Positions 15,654 to 23,788 of a stretch of 64,000 nt of DNA are shown in pieces. This DNA is from Paenibacillus_V sp046244365. Lineage in GTDB: Bacteria > Bacillota > Bacilli > Paenibacillales > NBRC-103111. The DNA is taken from positions 8,370,001 through 8,434,000 of the forward strand of contig NZ_CP176395.1 in the NCBI RefSeq assembly GCF_046244365.1, given 5' to 3'. Within the stretch, counting starts at the first letter, position 1; every line of letters starts with the position of its first letter. The notes under the pieces were generated by a model. It did no database searches. It worked only from the letters and a program-made list of their open reading frames with translations, and was not told where the DNA came from. The translations under genes were made by a program, and so were the position numbers.

Positions 15654-15735
15654 AACGCTATCCTGCCCGTTACTTAAGCGAAAGGCTACCGATGATGCTG
15701 GCAGCCTGTATCATGGTGCTATCGTACCCGTCGTA
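15654..15735. repeat. Composite intergenic repeat, copy 10 (two arms)
   Basis: Arms GCTATCCTGCCCGTTACTTA and GTGCTATCGTACCCGTCGTA flank a hairpin AGGCTACC (15683-15690)/GGCAGCCT (15700-15707). On the minus strand the stem is followed by TTTCGC, a weak terminator for the NUDIX gene ending at 15793. Confidence 0.7.
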
Positions 15736-15792
15736 AAACCTTGGCGCGTAAATGAGATCAATATCGGTATGTGTTTAGATGATCTGTTGCGG

Positions 15793-16308
15793 CTAGCTTA
15801 TGAGCTGCTCCTCCAGCAATTTGCGAATCACGATTTCATGTGCGGGAAAAGCGATTCGGGGGAGCTCCTCGTAAGAGAAATAACCTACTTGGTCGATGTC
15901 ATCTCCCGCACGAAGCTCGCCGCCGGTCTCTTTGGCCAGAAACCAGATCATGACGCTCTGCTGCTCTGGATTATACCATTCAGTGCCTACGTACGGCTCG
16001 CCATAAAGGGAAGTGACGGTATAGAGAGAGGTAAGCTCTATGCGTAGCCCCGTCTCCTCCAACATTTCACGCTTTGCTGCCTCATACACATCCTCTCCCC
16101 ACTCCACAAAACCGCAGGGCACACACCATTGCCCACTGTAGCGTCCCTGCTTTCGGCCTAGCAGCACCTTGCCGTTCCGGATGAGAATCATAGCTACGCT
16201 CGCCGATGGATTCTGGTAAAACACAAATCCGCACGCGCTGCAGACGAGCCTCTTGTTCTCGTTAAGTCGCAGAGAACCCCCGCATTTTGGACAATAGCTG
16301 TATCTCAT
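15793..16308 (-). CDS. NUDIX hydrolase with N-terminal zinc ribbon
   Basis: About 171 residues. The N-terminus has a zinc ribbon (CPKCGG and CSACGF), as in NADH pyrophosphatase-like and related NUDIX proteins. The NUDIX box is complete: GFVEWGEDVYEAAKREMLEE followed by TGL, with the G-x5-E-x7-REUxEExGU spacing that binds the metal and cleaves nucleoside-diphosphate-linked substrates. The ATG at 16308 lies ten bases from a run of five G; an upstream TTG at 16314 is less likely. It is a lone gene and the substrate cannot be inferred. A composite repeat lies at its 3' end. Confidence 0.9.
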   Translation of the reverse strand: MRYSYCPKCGGSLRLNENKRLVCSACGFVFYQNPSASVAMILIRNGKVLLGRKQGRYSGQWCVPCGFVEWGEDVYEAAKREMLEETGLRIELTSLYTVTSLYGEPYVGTEWYNPEQQSVMIWFLAKETGGELRAGDDIDQVGYFSYEELPRIAFPAHEIVIRKLLEEQLIS

Positions 16309-16410
16309 CAGCAATCAACCCCCAATATAAGGAAATCTTTATCTCGATCCGATTGTACATTACTTCTGGCAGGCCCTCCAATACATGTTTGCGAGGAATT
16401 TGTTCTCGCT

Positions 16411-16602
16411 ATGCGATCAAGGAAAACGGTAGTCCTACCGGTAGTCGTGGGCTTCGACAGCTTAATATGGAATGCCGGACTCTTTACGTAGAGCGCCTCC
16501 TTGTTGATGGGTATGTTCGATCCCGAATATTACAACAATCCCGTCTATGTGATGAGCATATTCGTGGTGCCCTTTGTTTATTCTGCTGCTGAACGCTCTG
16601 CC
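16411..16602 (+). pseudogene. Short hydrophobic gene remnant with an in-frame stop
   Basis: One frame reads MRSRKTVVLPVVVGFDSLIW and NAGLFT, a TAG at 16489, then LLMGMFDPEYYNNPVYVMSI and FVVPFVYSAAERSA before a second stop. It looks like part of a membrane protein but matches no family I know. Apart from the repeat copy at 16665-16770, nothing else is seen between the NUDIX and XRE genes. Confidence 0.25.
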
Positions 16603-16664
16603 TAAAAGGCAACGCCCTTCGGCCCTGAGCATTGCCGCGTGCTTCTAGGAGGGAGGTTAACTAC

Positions 16665-16770
16665 ACTAAACTGCCCGTTAGTTGAGAAACGGCAGGCGGT
16701 CGTTCTGGTCGGCTGCCGTCTTGTATTTATTGATCTATTGTACCCGTTAGCCATCCATGCTGCATAAAGC
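16665..16770. repeat. Composite intergenic repeat, copy 11 (two arms)
   Basis: Arms TAAACTGCCCGTTAGTTGAG and ATCTATTGTACCCGTTAGCC flank a hairpin ACGGCAG (16689-16695)/CTGCCGT (16713-16719). The extension CATGC...GCGCAGCACCA after the right arm resembles that at 7135-7158. Three further TTACTTCAA words at 16935-16990 are related debris. Confidence 0.7.
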
Positions 16771-17005
16771 GCAGCACCACAGAGAGCGAAAGTTAATCCG
16801 TTCTTTCATAGTAGTTGAATCGCCAGGGTGGCCATCATATTACAAACCTGCCTAACAAAGATTCGTTCATGTCAGCATGATCACCTACTCCACGCAGCTA
16901 AAAAAAAGCGTTCATTCAGTAGAGTGATCGCCTAATTACTTCAAAACTTTATTGTTTACTTCAAGACTTCATTTGTTACTTCAAAAGATATTCGTCATCT
17001 AATAG

Positions 17006-17344
17006 TCATTTTTCCATTTTCCTCAACTCGATCTTTAGCTTAATTATCTCTAATACTTCTTTGCGATCAAATTGAGCTAATGATTTATATAATTTAAGCA
17101 ATAACACTTCCTCTTCTGATAATAAAGAATATCCCAAATTATTTTCAGCATCGGAAACTAAATCATCAATACTACATTTAAATTTCTTTTTTATAGCCAT
17201 TAATGTATCGAGAGATGGATTGCAATTGCCTTGCTCAATCTCACTTAGATTCCCCTGAGAAATACCTATGTAACTTGAAAACTCTACTTGATTAAGATTA
17301 TTCAGTTTTCGTAACTTTCGAATATTTGACCCAATGTATTTCAA
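17006..17344 (-). CDS. XRE-family transcriptional regulator
   Basis: The 112-residue DNA-binding protein has a helix-turn-helix of the Cro/C1 type at residues 5-60 (GSNIRKLRKLNNLNQVEFSS, then GISQGNLSEIEQG). The C-terminal part is helical and charged (LLKLYKSLAQFDRKEVLEI), suited to dimerisation. The start is a TTG nine bases after AAGGAG. It is AT-rich compared with glmS, suggesting separate origin. Its target is unknown; phage-like and plasmid-like regulators of this size are common. A strong bidirectional hairpin lies just upstream of its start. Confidence 0.85.
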   Translation of the reverse strand: MKYIGSNIRKLRKLNNLNQVEFSSYIGISQGNLSEIEQGNCNPSLDTLMAIKKKFKCSIDDLVSDAENNLGYSLLSEEEVLLLKLYKSLAQFDRKEVLEIIKLKIELRKMEK

Positions 17345-17378
17345 AAAAACACACTCCTTTTGCAGGCTAATAAATTAG

Positions 17379-17420
17379 AAAAGTCCCGAAATATCAGTTC
17401 TGATATTATCGGGACTTTTC
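17379..17420. terminator. Bidirectional terminator between glmS and the XRE gene
   Basis: AAAAGTCCCGA and ATATCAG pair with TGATAT and TCGGGACTTTT around a three-base loop, with A- and T-tracts on both sides. It ends the glmS transcript 130 bases past its stop and isolates the XRE gene. Confidence 0.9.
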
Positions 17421-17439
17421 TTGTTGAGGCCATTCGATT

Positions 17440-17519
17440 ACCAACTTTAATGTTCATTTACTAACTTTAATGTTCATTTACCAACTATGTTGTAAACTTA
17501 CCAACTTTAATGTCACTGG
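17440..17519. repeat. Four 20-bp tandem repeats, possible IS21-type end
   Basis: Units begin at 17440, 17460, 17480 and 17500, each starting ACCAACTTTAATGT, ACTAACTTTAATGT or ACCAACTATGTTGT. Closely spaced 20-bp repeats of this kind are found at the ends of IS21-family elements. No transposase genes are present, so it would be an orphan end. Confidence 0.55.
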
Positions 17520-17546
17520 ACATATATTTTTGATATATCACCAACC

Positions 17547-19376
17547 CTACTCCACCGTCACGCTCTTCGCCAAATTCCTCGGCTTATCGACATCATTGCC
17601 TCTAGCAAGCGAGGCGTAGTAGGCAAGCAGCTGCAGCGGGACGACCGACAGCGCCGGTGTCAGCAGCGGGAGCGTGCGCGGAATGGAGAACACTTGGTCG
17701 ACCGCCTTCGCAAGCTCGTGGTCGCCTTCGTTCGCAAGACCAAGCACGTGCGCGCCGCGCGCCTTCACTTCCTTGATATTGCTCACGGTTTTCTCGAACA
17801 GCGCATCCTGCGTCGCCAAAGCAATGACCGGAATGCCTTCCTCGATAAGCGCCAGGGTACCGTGCTTCAGCTCTCCGGCTGCATAAGCCTCGGAGTGAAT
17901 ATACGAAATCTCCTTCAGCTTCAGCGAGCCTTCCAATGCGACCGCATAGTCCAAACCGCGTCCAATGAAGAACAAGTCGTCATGACCCGCGATATCCTCG
18001 GCGATTTGCTTGATCGCATCCTTTTGCTGCAACATGCTTTCCACCTGCTCCGGCAGCGCCTTAAGCGCGGCGATCGTTTGCGCGATATCGGCCGCTTCCA
18101 TCGTACCGAGCGTTTGCGCGAGGTGCAAGCCAAGCAGATAAAACGCGATCAGCTGCGATGTGTACGCCTTCGTCGAGGCGACGGCGATTTCCGGCCCCGC
18201 CCAGGTGACGATGACATCGTCCGCCTCGCGGGCGACGGAGCTGCCGACCACGTTCGTGATGGCGACAACGCGCGCCCCGCAACGTTTAGCTTCGCGCAGC
18301 GCAGCCAGCGTATCGGCCGTTTCGCCGGATTGGCTGACTACGATCGCCAGCGTGTCGCTCGTTATGATCGGGGACCGGTACCTGTACTCCGACGCGACGT
18401 CCGTTTCTACCGGGATGCGCGCCAGCTTCTCGATCACCGACTTGCCGATCATGCCCGCATGGAACGCGGTGCCGCAGGCGACGATATGAATGTTGCGAAT
18501 GCCGCGGATTTGCTCGGCGCTCATGCCGATTTCCTTCAGCTCGACGCGGTCGCCCTCAGCCGAGATCCGACTGCCCATCGTGTCGCGATATGCTTTCGGC
18601 TGCTCATGAATTTCCTTGAGCATGAAATGATCGAAGCCGGCCTTCTCCGCCGTCACGATGTCCCAATCGACATGAAACATTTCGCGGGAAATGAAGTTGC
18701 CCTCGATCGTCATCAGCTCGACGCCGTCCTGCGTCAGCGCGGCCATTTCGCCGTCGTTCAGAATATAGACGTTGCGCGTATGCTCCAGAATCGCCGGAAT
18801 ATCCGAGCCGATGAAATTCTCTTCTTGCCCCACGCCAATAATAAGCGGGCTGGCCAGCCGGACGGCCACAAGCTTATTCGGCTCATACTCGGTCAACACG
18901 CCAAGCGCAAACGCTCCGTTCATCCGCTTGACGGCCTTCTGAACCGCCTTCACAATGTCGCCTTCATACAAACTTGCAATGAGGTGCGAAATGACCTCCG
19001 TGTCCGTTTCCGATACGAACTGCACCCCTTGCTCGATCAATTCCTCTTTTAATGCGATATAATTTTCAATAATGCCGTTATGCACGACAGAAAATTTCTG
19101 CGAATTATCCGTATGCGGATGCGAATTGACGTCCGACGGCTTGCCGTGCGTCGCCCAGCGCGTATGTCCGATTCCGATCGTTCCGCGCAGCGGAGTGCCG
19201 CTAAGCTGCGACTCGAGAACGGCGAGGCGTCCCTTCGCTTTCTTGACCTCGAGTCCGTTTGCCGTGTGCACGGCGATGCCGGCGGAGTCGTACCCGCGAT
19301 ATTCAAGCTTTTTCAGCCCATCGATCAAAATGTCCTGGGAATCCCGTTTACCAACATAGCCAACAATACCACACAT
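17547..19376 (-). CDS. glmS: Glutamine-fructose-6-phosphate aminotransferase (isomerising)
   Basis: The 609-residue cytosolic enzyme makes glucosamine-6-phosphate from fructose-6-phosphate and glutamine, the first step toward peptidoglycan. The mature N-terminus begins MCGIVGYVG with the catalytic Cys after Met removal; the glutaminase domain covers residues 1-240, followed by two SIS sugar-isomerase domains (with SQSGETADT and STKAYTSQ) and the C-terminal KPRNLAKSVTVE. ATG 19376 is preceded by GGAGG. A glmS ribozyme lies about 250 bases upstream and provides feedback by the product. It follows glmM in the same orientation. Confidence 0.98.
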   Translation of the reverse strand: MCGIVGYVGKRDSQDILIDGLKKLEYRGYDSAGIAVHTANGLEVKKAKGRLAVLESQLSGTPLRGTIGIGHTRWATHGKPSDVNSHPHTDNSQKFSVVHNGIIENYIALKEELIEQGVQFVSETDTEVISHLIASLYEGDIVKAVQKAVKRMNGAFALGVLTEYEPNKLVAVRLASPLIIGVGQEENFIGSDIPAILEHTRNVYILNDGEMAALTQDGVELMTIEGNFISREMFHVDWDIVTAEKAGFDHFMLKEIHEQPKAYRDTMGSRISAEGDRVELKEIGMSAEQIRGIRNIHIVACGTAFHAGMIGKSVIEKLARIPVETDVASEYRYRSPIITSDTLAIVVSQSGETADTLAALREAKRCGARVVAITNVVGSSVAREADDVIVTWAGPEIAVASTKAYTSQLIAFYLLGLHLAQTLGTMEAADIAQTIAALKALPEQVESMLQQKDAIKQIAEDIAGHDDLFFIGRGLDYAVALEGSLKLKEISYIHSEAYAAGELKHGTLALIEEGIPVIALATQDALFEKTVSNIKEVKARGAHVLGLANEGDHELAKAVDQVFSIPRTLPLLTPALSVVPLQLLAYYASLARGNDVDKPRNLAKSVTVE

Positions 19377-19449
19377 TGTGATTACCTCCGATATATTCGT
19401 CCGCGACGATTTTCAAGGAATCCAGTCAAGGAATAGACAATAGCAAACC

Positions 19450-19472
19450 AAAGGCATCTGCATGCCTTTTTT
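19450..19472 (+). terminator. Hairpin in the glmS leader
   Basis: AAAGGCAT/ATGCCTTT stem followed on the plus strand by T residues, so a plus-strand terminator. On the sense strand of glmS the stem is followed only by GGTTTGC, so it should not stop glmS. It may block antisense transcripts from entering glmS control sequences. Confidence 0.5.
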
Positions 19473-19621
19473 GAAAAAGAACGTCCCTCGTCTATTGCTT
19501 CTCCTCCCCTGCATGAGACAAGTCGCATAGGCGCAGCAATCCAACCCTCAATCAGAGTGTTTACTCCCTGAGGCATCGTAAAAGACGCTTCTTCGCTATT
19601 GAATTACCTGCTGGTTCATCA

Positions 19622-19770
19622 CATGCTGGGATCTTGTCCGACCGGTCGCCCGGTTTTTTGCCCCCCAACTTACGGCACTGATGGTGTACCGGAAGGCCCC
19701 CGCCGAATAAATTCGAACACCTTCACCTCGTCAGCTCAAGCCGTTTCCGTTCCGCTCGAGCTCTGGCGCT
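19622..19770 (-). ncRNA. glmS ribozyme (glucosamine-6-phosphate riboswitch)
   Basis: The minus strand carries the core features of the class: the cleavage site A/GCGCCAGAGCTC (cut between 19770 and 19769), then GACGAGGTGAAGGTGTTCGA, TTCGGCGGGGGCCTTCCGG, the CCGTAAG stretch, and a P4 stem GTTGGG...CCCAGC enclosing CCGGGCGACCGG. Self-cleavage with glucosamine-6-phosphate as cofactor destabilises the glmS mRNA. The promoter region upstream was not resolved. Confidence 0.93.
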
Positions 19771-19897
19771 TACGTTGCTAAAACCGCTGTCCACCTTTCC
19801 ATTTTGAGTCATATTCAATCATATTCATTTTAGCTCGAATGCGCAACAGGTTTTTTGCGACAGCTTTTGCGGACAAGCCCCGACTTCGTCTCATGCC

Positions 19898-19929
19898 AAA
19901 ATCCCCCGATTTCGACATCGGAGGATTTA
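19898..19929 (-). terminator. Terminator-like hairpin after glmM
   Basis: AAATCCCCCGAT pairs with ATCGGAGGATTT, 23 bases beyond the glmM stop. On the minus strand the stem ends with GGGATTTTGG, a short T-tract. It separates glmM from the glmS ribozyme transcript. Confidence 0.7.
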
Positions 19930-19951
19930 GAACCGCAATATGCGAAGCTGC

Positions 19952-21292
19952 CTAGCTAAGCTCCCGTTCAATAACGTCGGCGATGGAACGTACGCACCGC
20001 TCGACCTGATCCTTCTCCGGCCCTTCGGCCATGACGCGGATTAACGACTCCGTTCCCGAAGGTCTCACGAGCACGCGGCCATTGTCGCCTAGCTCTTCTT
20101 CCACCAACCGGGTCGCTTCGGCAATCGCCTTATTTTCTTTCCAAGTGCTTTTGTCGGCAACGCGGACATTGACGAGCACCTGAGGAAACTTACGCATCAG
20201 CTTGCGCAGTTCGCTCAGTTTCTTACCGGAGCGGATGACCGTATCGACGAGCTGCAGCCCGGACAGAATGCCGTCGCCGGACGTGCTGTAATCGAGGAAA
20301 ATGATATGGCCGGACTGCTCGCCGCCAAGATTGAAGCCGCCCTTGCGCATTTCTTCCATGACATAACGGTCGCCTACAGCCGTTTGTGCGGTGTTCAGCC
20401 CAAGCTCCTTGGCCGCTTTAAAAAAGCCCAGGTTGCTCATCACGGTCGTGACTACGGTGCCGTGGTTGAGTTTGCCTTGCTTATTCATGGCATCTCCGCA
20501 GATGGTCAGCACGAAATCGCCGTCCACTTCCTCGCCCGTCTCATCGATTGCAATAAGGCGGTCGGCGTCCCCGTCAAACGACAAGCCTAGGTCGGCCTTA
20601 TGCTTCAGCACTTCGTCACGCAGCGCTTCCGGATGCGTCGAGCCGCAATGGTCGTTGATGTTGCGTCCGTTCGGCTCTGCGCCGATCGTCACCACTTCGG
20701 CGCCGAGCTCGCGGAATACGCGAGGCGCAAGCTCGTATGCAGCGCCATGAGCGCAGTCGAGCACGATTTTCAAACCTGCGAACGGAGTGGCTACCGTCGT
20801 TTTCAAAAACTCGGCGTACTGCCATTTCAGCTCCGAATCGTCGACAAGCGCACCAAGATCTCCGCCTACCGGGCGCGGCAGTTCGTCCAACTCGGCATCC
20901 AGTAGACGCTCGATTTCGAGTTCCTTGTCATCCAGCAGCTTGAAGCCGTCGCCGCCGAAAAACTTAATTCCATTGTCCTGCACAGGGTTATGCGACGCCG
21001 AAATCATAACGCCTGCATCGGCGCCCAGCTTCCGCGTCAAATAAGCGACTGCGGGCGTGGACACGACGCCGAGACGAATAACGTCTGCGCCGATCGAGAG
21101 AAGCCCCGCAATCAGCGAAGCCTCCAGCATCGGTCCGGAAATGCGCGTATCCCGTCCGATAACGACCTTCGGCTGCTTGGCCTGACCCGTTAGCACGTAG
21201 CCGCCGCAGCGTCCGATTTTATAGGCAAGCTCCGGTGTCAACTCCTGATTAGCGACACCGCGAACGCCGTCTGTTCCAAAATATTTCCCCAT
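19952..21292 (-). CDS. glmM: Phosphoglucosamine mutase
   Basis: The 446-residue cytosolic enzyme converts glucosamine-6-phosphate to glucosamine-1-phosphate, the step after GlmS. The family signature is complete: N-terminal GKYFGTDGVRG, catalytic phosphoserine loop GVMISASHNP with Ser100, metal loop SFDGDADRL, and C-terminal phosphate loop RPSGTESLIRVM. Length is typical. The gene lies 29 bases after cdaR in the conserved cdaA-cdaR-glmM order; in other Firmicutes GlmM binds CdaA and lowers c-di-AMP synthesis, linking wall precursor supply to osmotic control (family knowledge). Confidence 0.98.
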   Translation of the reverse strand: MGKYFGTDGVRGVANQELTPELAYKIGRCGGYVLTGQAKQPKVVIGRDTRISGPMLEASLIAGLLSIGADVIRLGVVSTPAVAYLTRKLGADAGVMISASHNPVQDNGIKFFGGDGFKLLDDKELEIERLLDAELDELPRPVGGDLGALVDDSELKWQYAEFLKTTVATPFAGLKIVLDCAHGAAYELAPRVFRELGAEVVTIGAEPNGRNINDHCGSTHPEALRDEVLKHKADLGLSFDGDADRLIAIDETGEEVDGDFVLTICGDAMNKQGKLNHGTVVTTVMSNLGFFKAAKELGLNTAQTAVGDRYVMEEMRKGGFNLGGEQSGHIIFLDYSTSGDGILSGLQLVDTVIRSGKKLSELRKLMRKFPQVLVNVRVADKSTWKENKAIAEATRLVEEELGDNGRVLVRPSGTESLIRVMAEGPEKDQVERCVRSIADVIERELS

Positions 21293-21321
21293 TTGATATA
21301 CTCCCCCGAATATCTCTTATT

Positions 21322-22737
21322 TTAGTTGGTTTTCTTGCCGTCTCCCCCGGCCGGACTTCCGGACGCCCCCGTGCTGCTGTTCGCAGGCTTCGCCGGCGTC
21401 GGCGAAGCCGAGCCCGCATTAGCGGAAGGATTTGGCGTCGGAGACCCGCTCCCCCCTGCCGGAGGGACGGACGGCGTCTCTGTCGACTCGCCCCCCGTTA
21501 CCGGTTTGGACGGCTGATTCGCCGTAATTTCCACAACCGCCTTCAGCTCCGGCTGCTGTGCAGCCCGCATAATAAATGGCGGCATATTCAAGGTGATCGG
21601 CAGCTCCTGCGTACCGGATGCGGCATTCGTCACGTCGACGACCGCCTGAATGTCCTGCGGCTTCAGTTTATCCAGCAGCGCCGGAGCGCCCTCCACGGTA
21701 ACAGTCAGTTGGCTGCCTTCCGGCGCAATCAGCTTGGCGGTATAGCCCTCGCTTTGTCCGATTAGCGTGACAGGCACCTTCTCCACAACCTTCGTTGCGG
21801 ACGGCACAACGCTAATTCGTATTTCCGCCTTGGCCGGGTCGACCCGGGTTACGCCCTTTTTGAGCGGCACATCGACCGTCAGCACCTTGTCTTCCTTGAG
21901 TCCGTTCAGGTCAATTTGCAGCCCGTCATAGAACTCCATCTTATCCAGTATATCCTGAGGTCCAAAAACGGTGACTTGCTCCGGTTTCGTAATCGACGCC
22001 ACGCTGAAGCCTGCAGCAGGACGGCCGACGAACTTAACCTGAAGCGGCATCGTTTTGAAAGGACTCGTGATCGGCACTTCCACGTCGACGACCTGAGGGT
22101 TGATTACGCCTTCGATCGGCTTGCCGTTCTTGTCGTAAGCGACGAGCTTCACCTGCTTGGTTACCGCTGATGTCGCCTTATCGACGCTGACCTCGCCGCG
22201 GGCCGTTTCCACCGCATTGATCTGGCTCTCCGGCACGGTTACCTGCACGCGAGTCGGCTTGATGACCGGCTGTCCCGCTTTATAGCCCTCCGCAGGCGTA
22301 CCCGTCACATTAATCGTAACCGGAACCTGCTTCTCCTGCTTCTCTTCCAGCTCCGCTCTGACGAAGGACGGCGTCGCTTCGGCCGTTACCGTGCTCGGCA
22401 CTCCGGTCACTTTAACGGGAAGCGAATGTACGCCGCTCTTCACCTGGGTCAAATCGAGCTCGACGCGGATTTTGGCCGTATCGACCTTGCGTACCGCATC
22501 CGATCTGCCGCTTATTACAACGGTTATTTCCGCAGGCTGTATGGAACGCAAAAAATATAGCTCCTGATCATATTTCGCGACGATGCTTACATTGCTGATC
22601 GTTTGATTGCGGAGCGCCGACCCGGAGCTGCCGCTCGATGGCGTCTGCACGTCCATGTGGACGACCACCCACAGCAAAATGCCGATAACCAAAGCAATCC
22701 CTTTGACGACATTGTTGTTGCGCAGCCATTTATCCAT
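21322..22737 (-). CDS. cdaR: CdaR (YbbR-domain regulator of diadenylate cyclase)
   Basis: The 471-residue protein has one N-terminal membrane helix (NNVVKGIALVIGILLWVVVH) and then about four extracytoplasmic YbbR repeats (for example VPVTINVTGTPAEGYKAG and VPVTLIGQSEGYTAKL). The C-terminus is a long low-complexity Pro/Ser/Gly/Thr tail, as is common in Paenibacillaceae versions. It is known to modulate the membrane cyclase CdaA. The start codon overlaps the end of cdaA by eight bases, a sign of coupled translation. No enzymatic role is expected. Confidence 0.95.
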   Translation of the reverse strand: MDKWLRNNNVVKGIALVIGILLWVVVHMDVQTPSSGSSGSALRNQTISNVSIVAKYDQELYFLRSIQPAEITVVISGRSDAVRKVDTAKIRVELDLTQVKSGVHSLPVKVTGVPSTVTAEATPSFVRAELEEKQEKQVPVTINVTGTPAEGYKAGQPVIKPTRVQVTVPESQINAVETARGEVSVDKATSAVTKQVKLVAYDKNGKPIEGVINPQVVDVEVPITSPFKTMPLQVKFVGRPAAGFSVASITKPEQVTVFGPQDILDKMEFYDGLQIDLNGLKEDKVLTVDVPLKKGVTRVDPAKAEIRISVVPSATKVVEKVPVTLIGQSEGYTAKLIAPEGSQLTVTVEGAPALLDKLKPQDIQAVVDVTNAASGTQELPITLNMPPFIMRAAQQPELKAVVEITANQPSKPVTGGESTETPSVPPAGGSGSPTPNPSANAGSASPTPAKPANSSTGASGSPAGGDGKKTN

Positions 22738-23560
22738 GATGCTTGTCCCCCTTCCCTTTCCAGAAGGTGAACGACGTCTTCTCTTTCACTTTCGGCTTCA
22801 GCTCCGAGTGCAGCTTGGAGATCAGCGATTCCTCTTTAATGTCGCGCACGATCATACCGTTGATGGCAAGCGACACTTGCCCGGTTTCTTCCGAGACGAC
22901 GACGGAGATCGCATCCGACACTTCGCTCATGCCGATAGCGGCGCGGTGACGCGTACCAAGCTCCTTGCTGATAAAAGGGTTCTCGGACAGCGGCAAATAA
23001 CAGCCGGCCGCCATCAGCCGGTTTTGCCGGATAATGACCGCTCCGTCATGCAGCGGCGTATTCGGTATGAAAATGTTGATCAACAGCTCCGACGTAATTT
23101 CCGAGCCTACCGGGATTCCCGATTCGATATATTCGTTCAAGCCGGTTTCCCGCTCGAATACGATCAGCGCGCCGATCCGCCTTTTGGATAGGTTTGCGAC
23201 GGTTTTCATAATTTCGCCGATCCGCTTGTTCACTTCCTGGTCTTCCTCGGCCGTCGAACGGCTGAACAGCTTACCTCTTCCGAGCTGCTCAAGCGCGCGT
23301 CTCAGCTCCGGCTGGAAAATGATAATAAGCGCGATCAGTCCGATGTTGAACATTTGCGTCATCATCCACTGCAGGGTGTTCAAATGGAACGTAATGCTGA
23401 GCGCCCATGTCACGACGACGACGAAAATGCCTTTGAGCAGTTGGATCGCCCTCGTGCCGCGCAGCAGCATAAGCAGCTTATAAATTACATAGCTTACAAT
23501 CAGAACGTCGATGATTTCTTTAATGGAATCTTTAAACGACAGCTCGGTCAAATAGTCCAT
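22730..23560 (-). CDS. cdaA: Diadenylate cyclase CdaA
   Basis: About 276 residues from the ATG at 23560 (MDYLTELSFKDSI), which follows GGGGGACTTAGA; a longer frame upstream lacks a ribosome binding site. Three N-terminal membrane helices (residues 10-85) are followed by the DAC domain with the catalytic motifs LHDGAVII and TRHRAAIG. It makes cyclic di-AMP from two ATP, a messenger that controls potassium and osmolyte transport. It is first in the cdaA-cdaR-glmM operon. The C-terminus is rich in lysine and histidine (KGKGDKHHG). Confidence 0.97.
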   Translation of the reverse strand: MDYLTELSFKDSIKEIIDVLIVSYVIYKLLMLLRGTRAIQLLKGIFVVVVTWALSITFHLNTLQWMMTQMFNIGLIALIIIFQPELRRALEQLGRGKLFSRSTAEEDQEVNKRIGEIMKTVANLSKRRIGALIVFERETGLNEYIESGIPVGSEITSELLINIFIPNTPLHDGAVIIRQNRLMAAGCYLPLSENPFISKELGTRHRAAIGMSEVSDAISVVVSEETGQVSLAINGMIVRDIKEESLISKLHSELKPKVKEKTSFTFWKGKGDKHHG

Positions 23561-23706
23561 TCTAAGTCCCCCAGTAAAGCCTGTCTCTTTCTTTCGTATA
23601 CGTTTCGGGGCTTCCCGCAATGTATGTAGGCCCGCCTCTTCCGTTTTTGGACTAGCGGGTTATTCTTAGTATATGCCTTACCTTAGATCATACCATATTT
23701 TAAATA

Positions 23707-23744
23707 AAAAACCTCCCCTTTCAACGATTCCAAGGGAGGTTTTC
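23707..23744. terminator. Terminator after sigW-rsiW
   Basis: AAAACCTCCC pairs with GGGAGGTTTT around a 15-base loop, with A- and T-tracts on both sides. It lies about 45 bases beyond the rsiW stop and before cdaA. Confidence 0.92.
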
Positions 23745-23788
23745 AGAAAATGAGCTTGAGGTACTAACCCGTCGGAGTTTGTCTATGG

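Noticed and set aside
2112..16770. CRISPR array from the repeated CTGCCCGTTA motif
   Set aside because: Copies are hundreds to thousands of bases apart, vary in sequence, and no cas genes are present.
231..16770. Integron attC sites
   Set aside because: Arms lack consistent GTTRRRY/RYYYAAC core pairs, hairpins often carry terminator T-tracts, and no integrase is visible; kept only as an analogy.
17694..19052. Long plus-strand reading frame opposite glmS
   Set aside because: It is the antisense shadow of a GC-rich real gene, rich in Arg, His and Asp, without a start signal.
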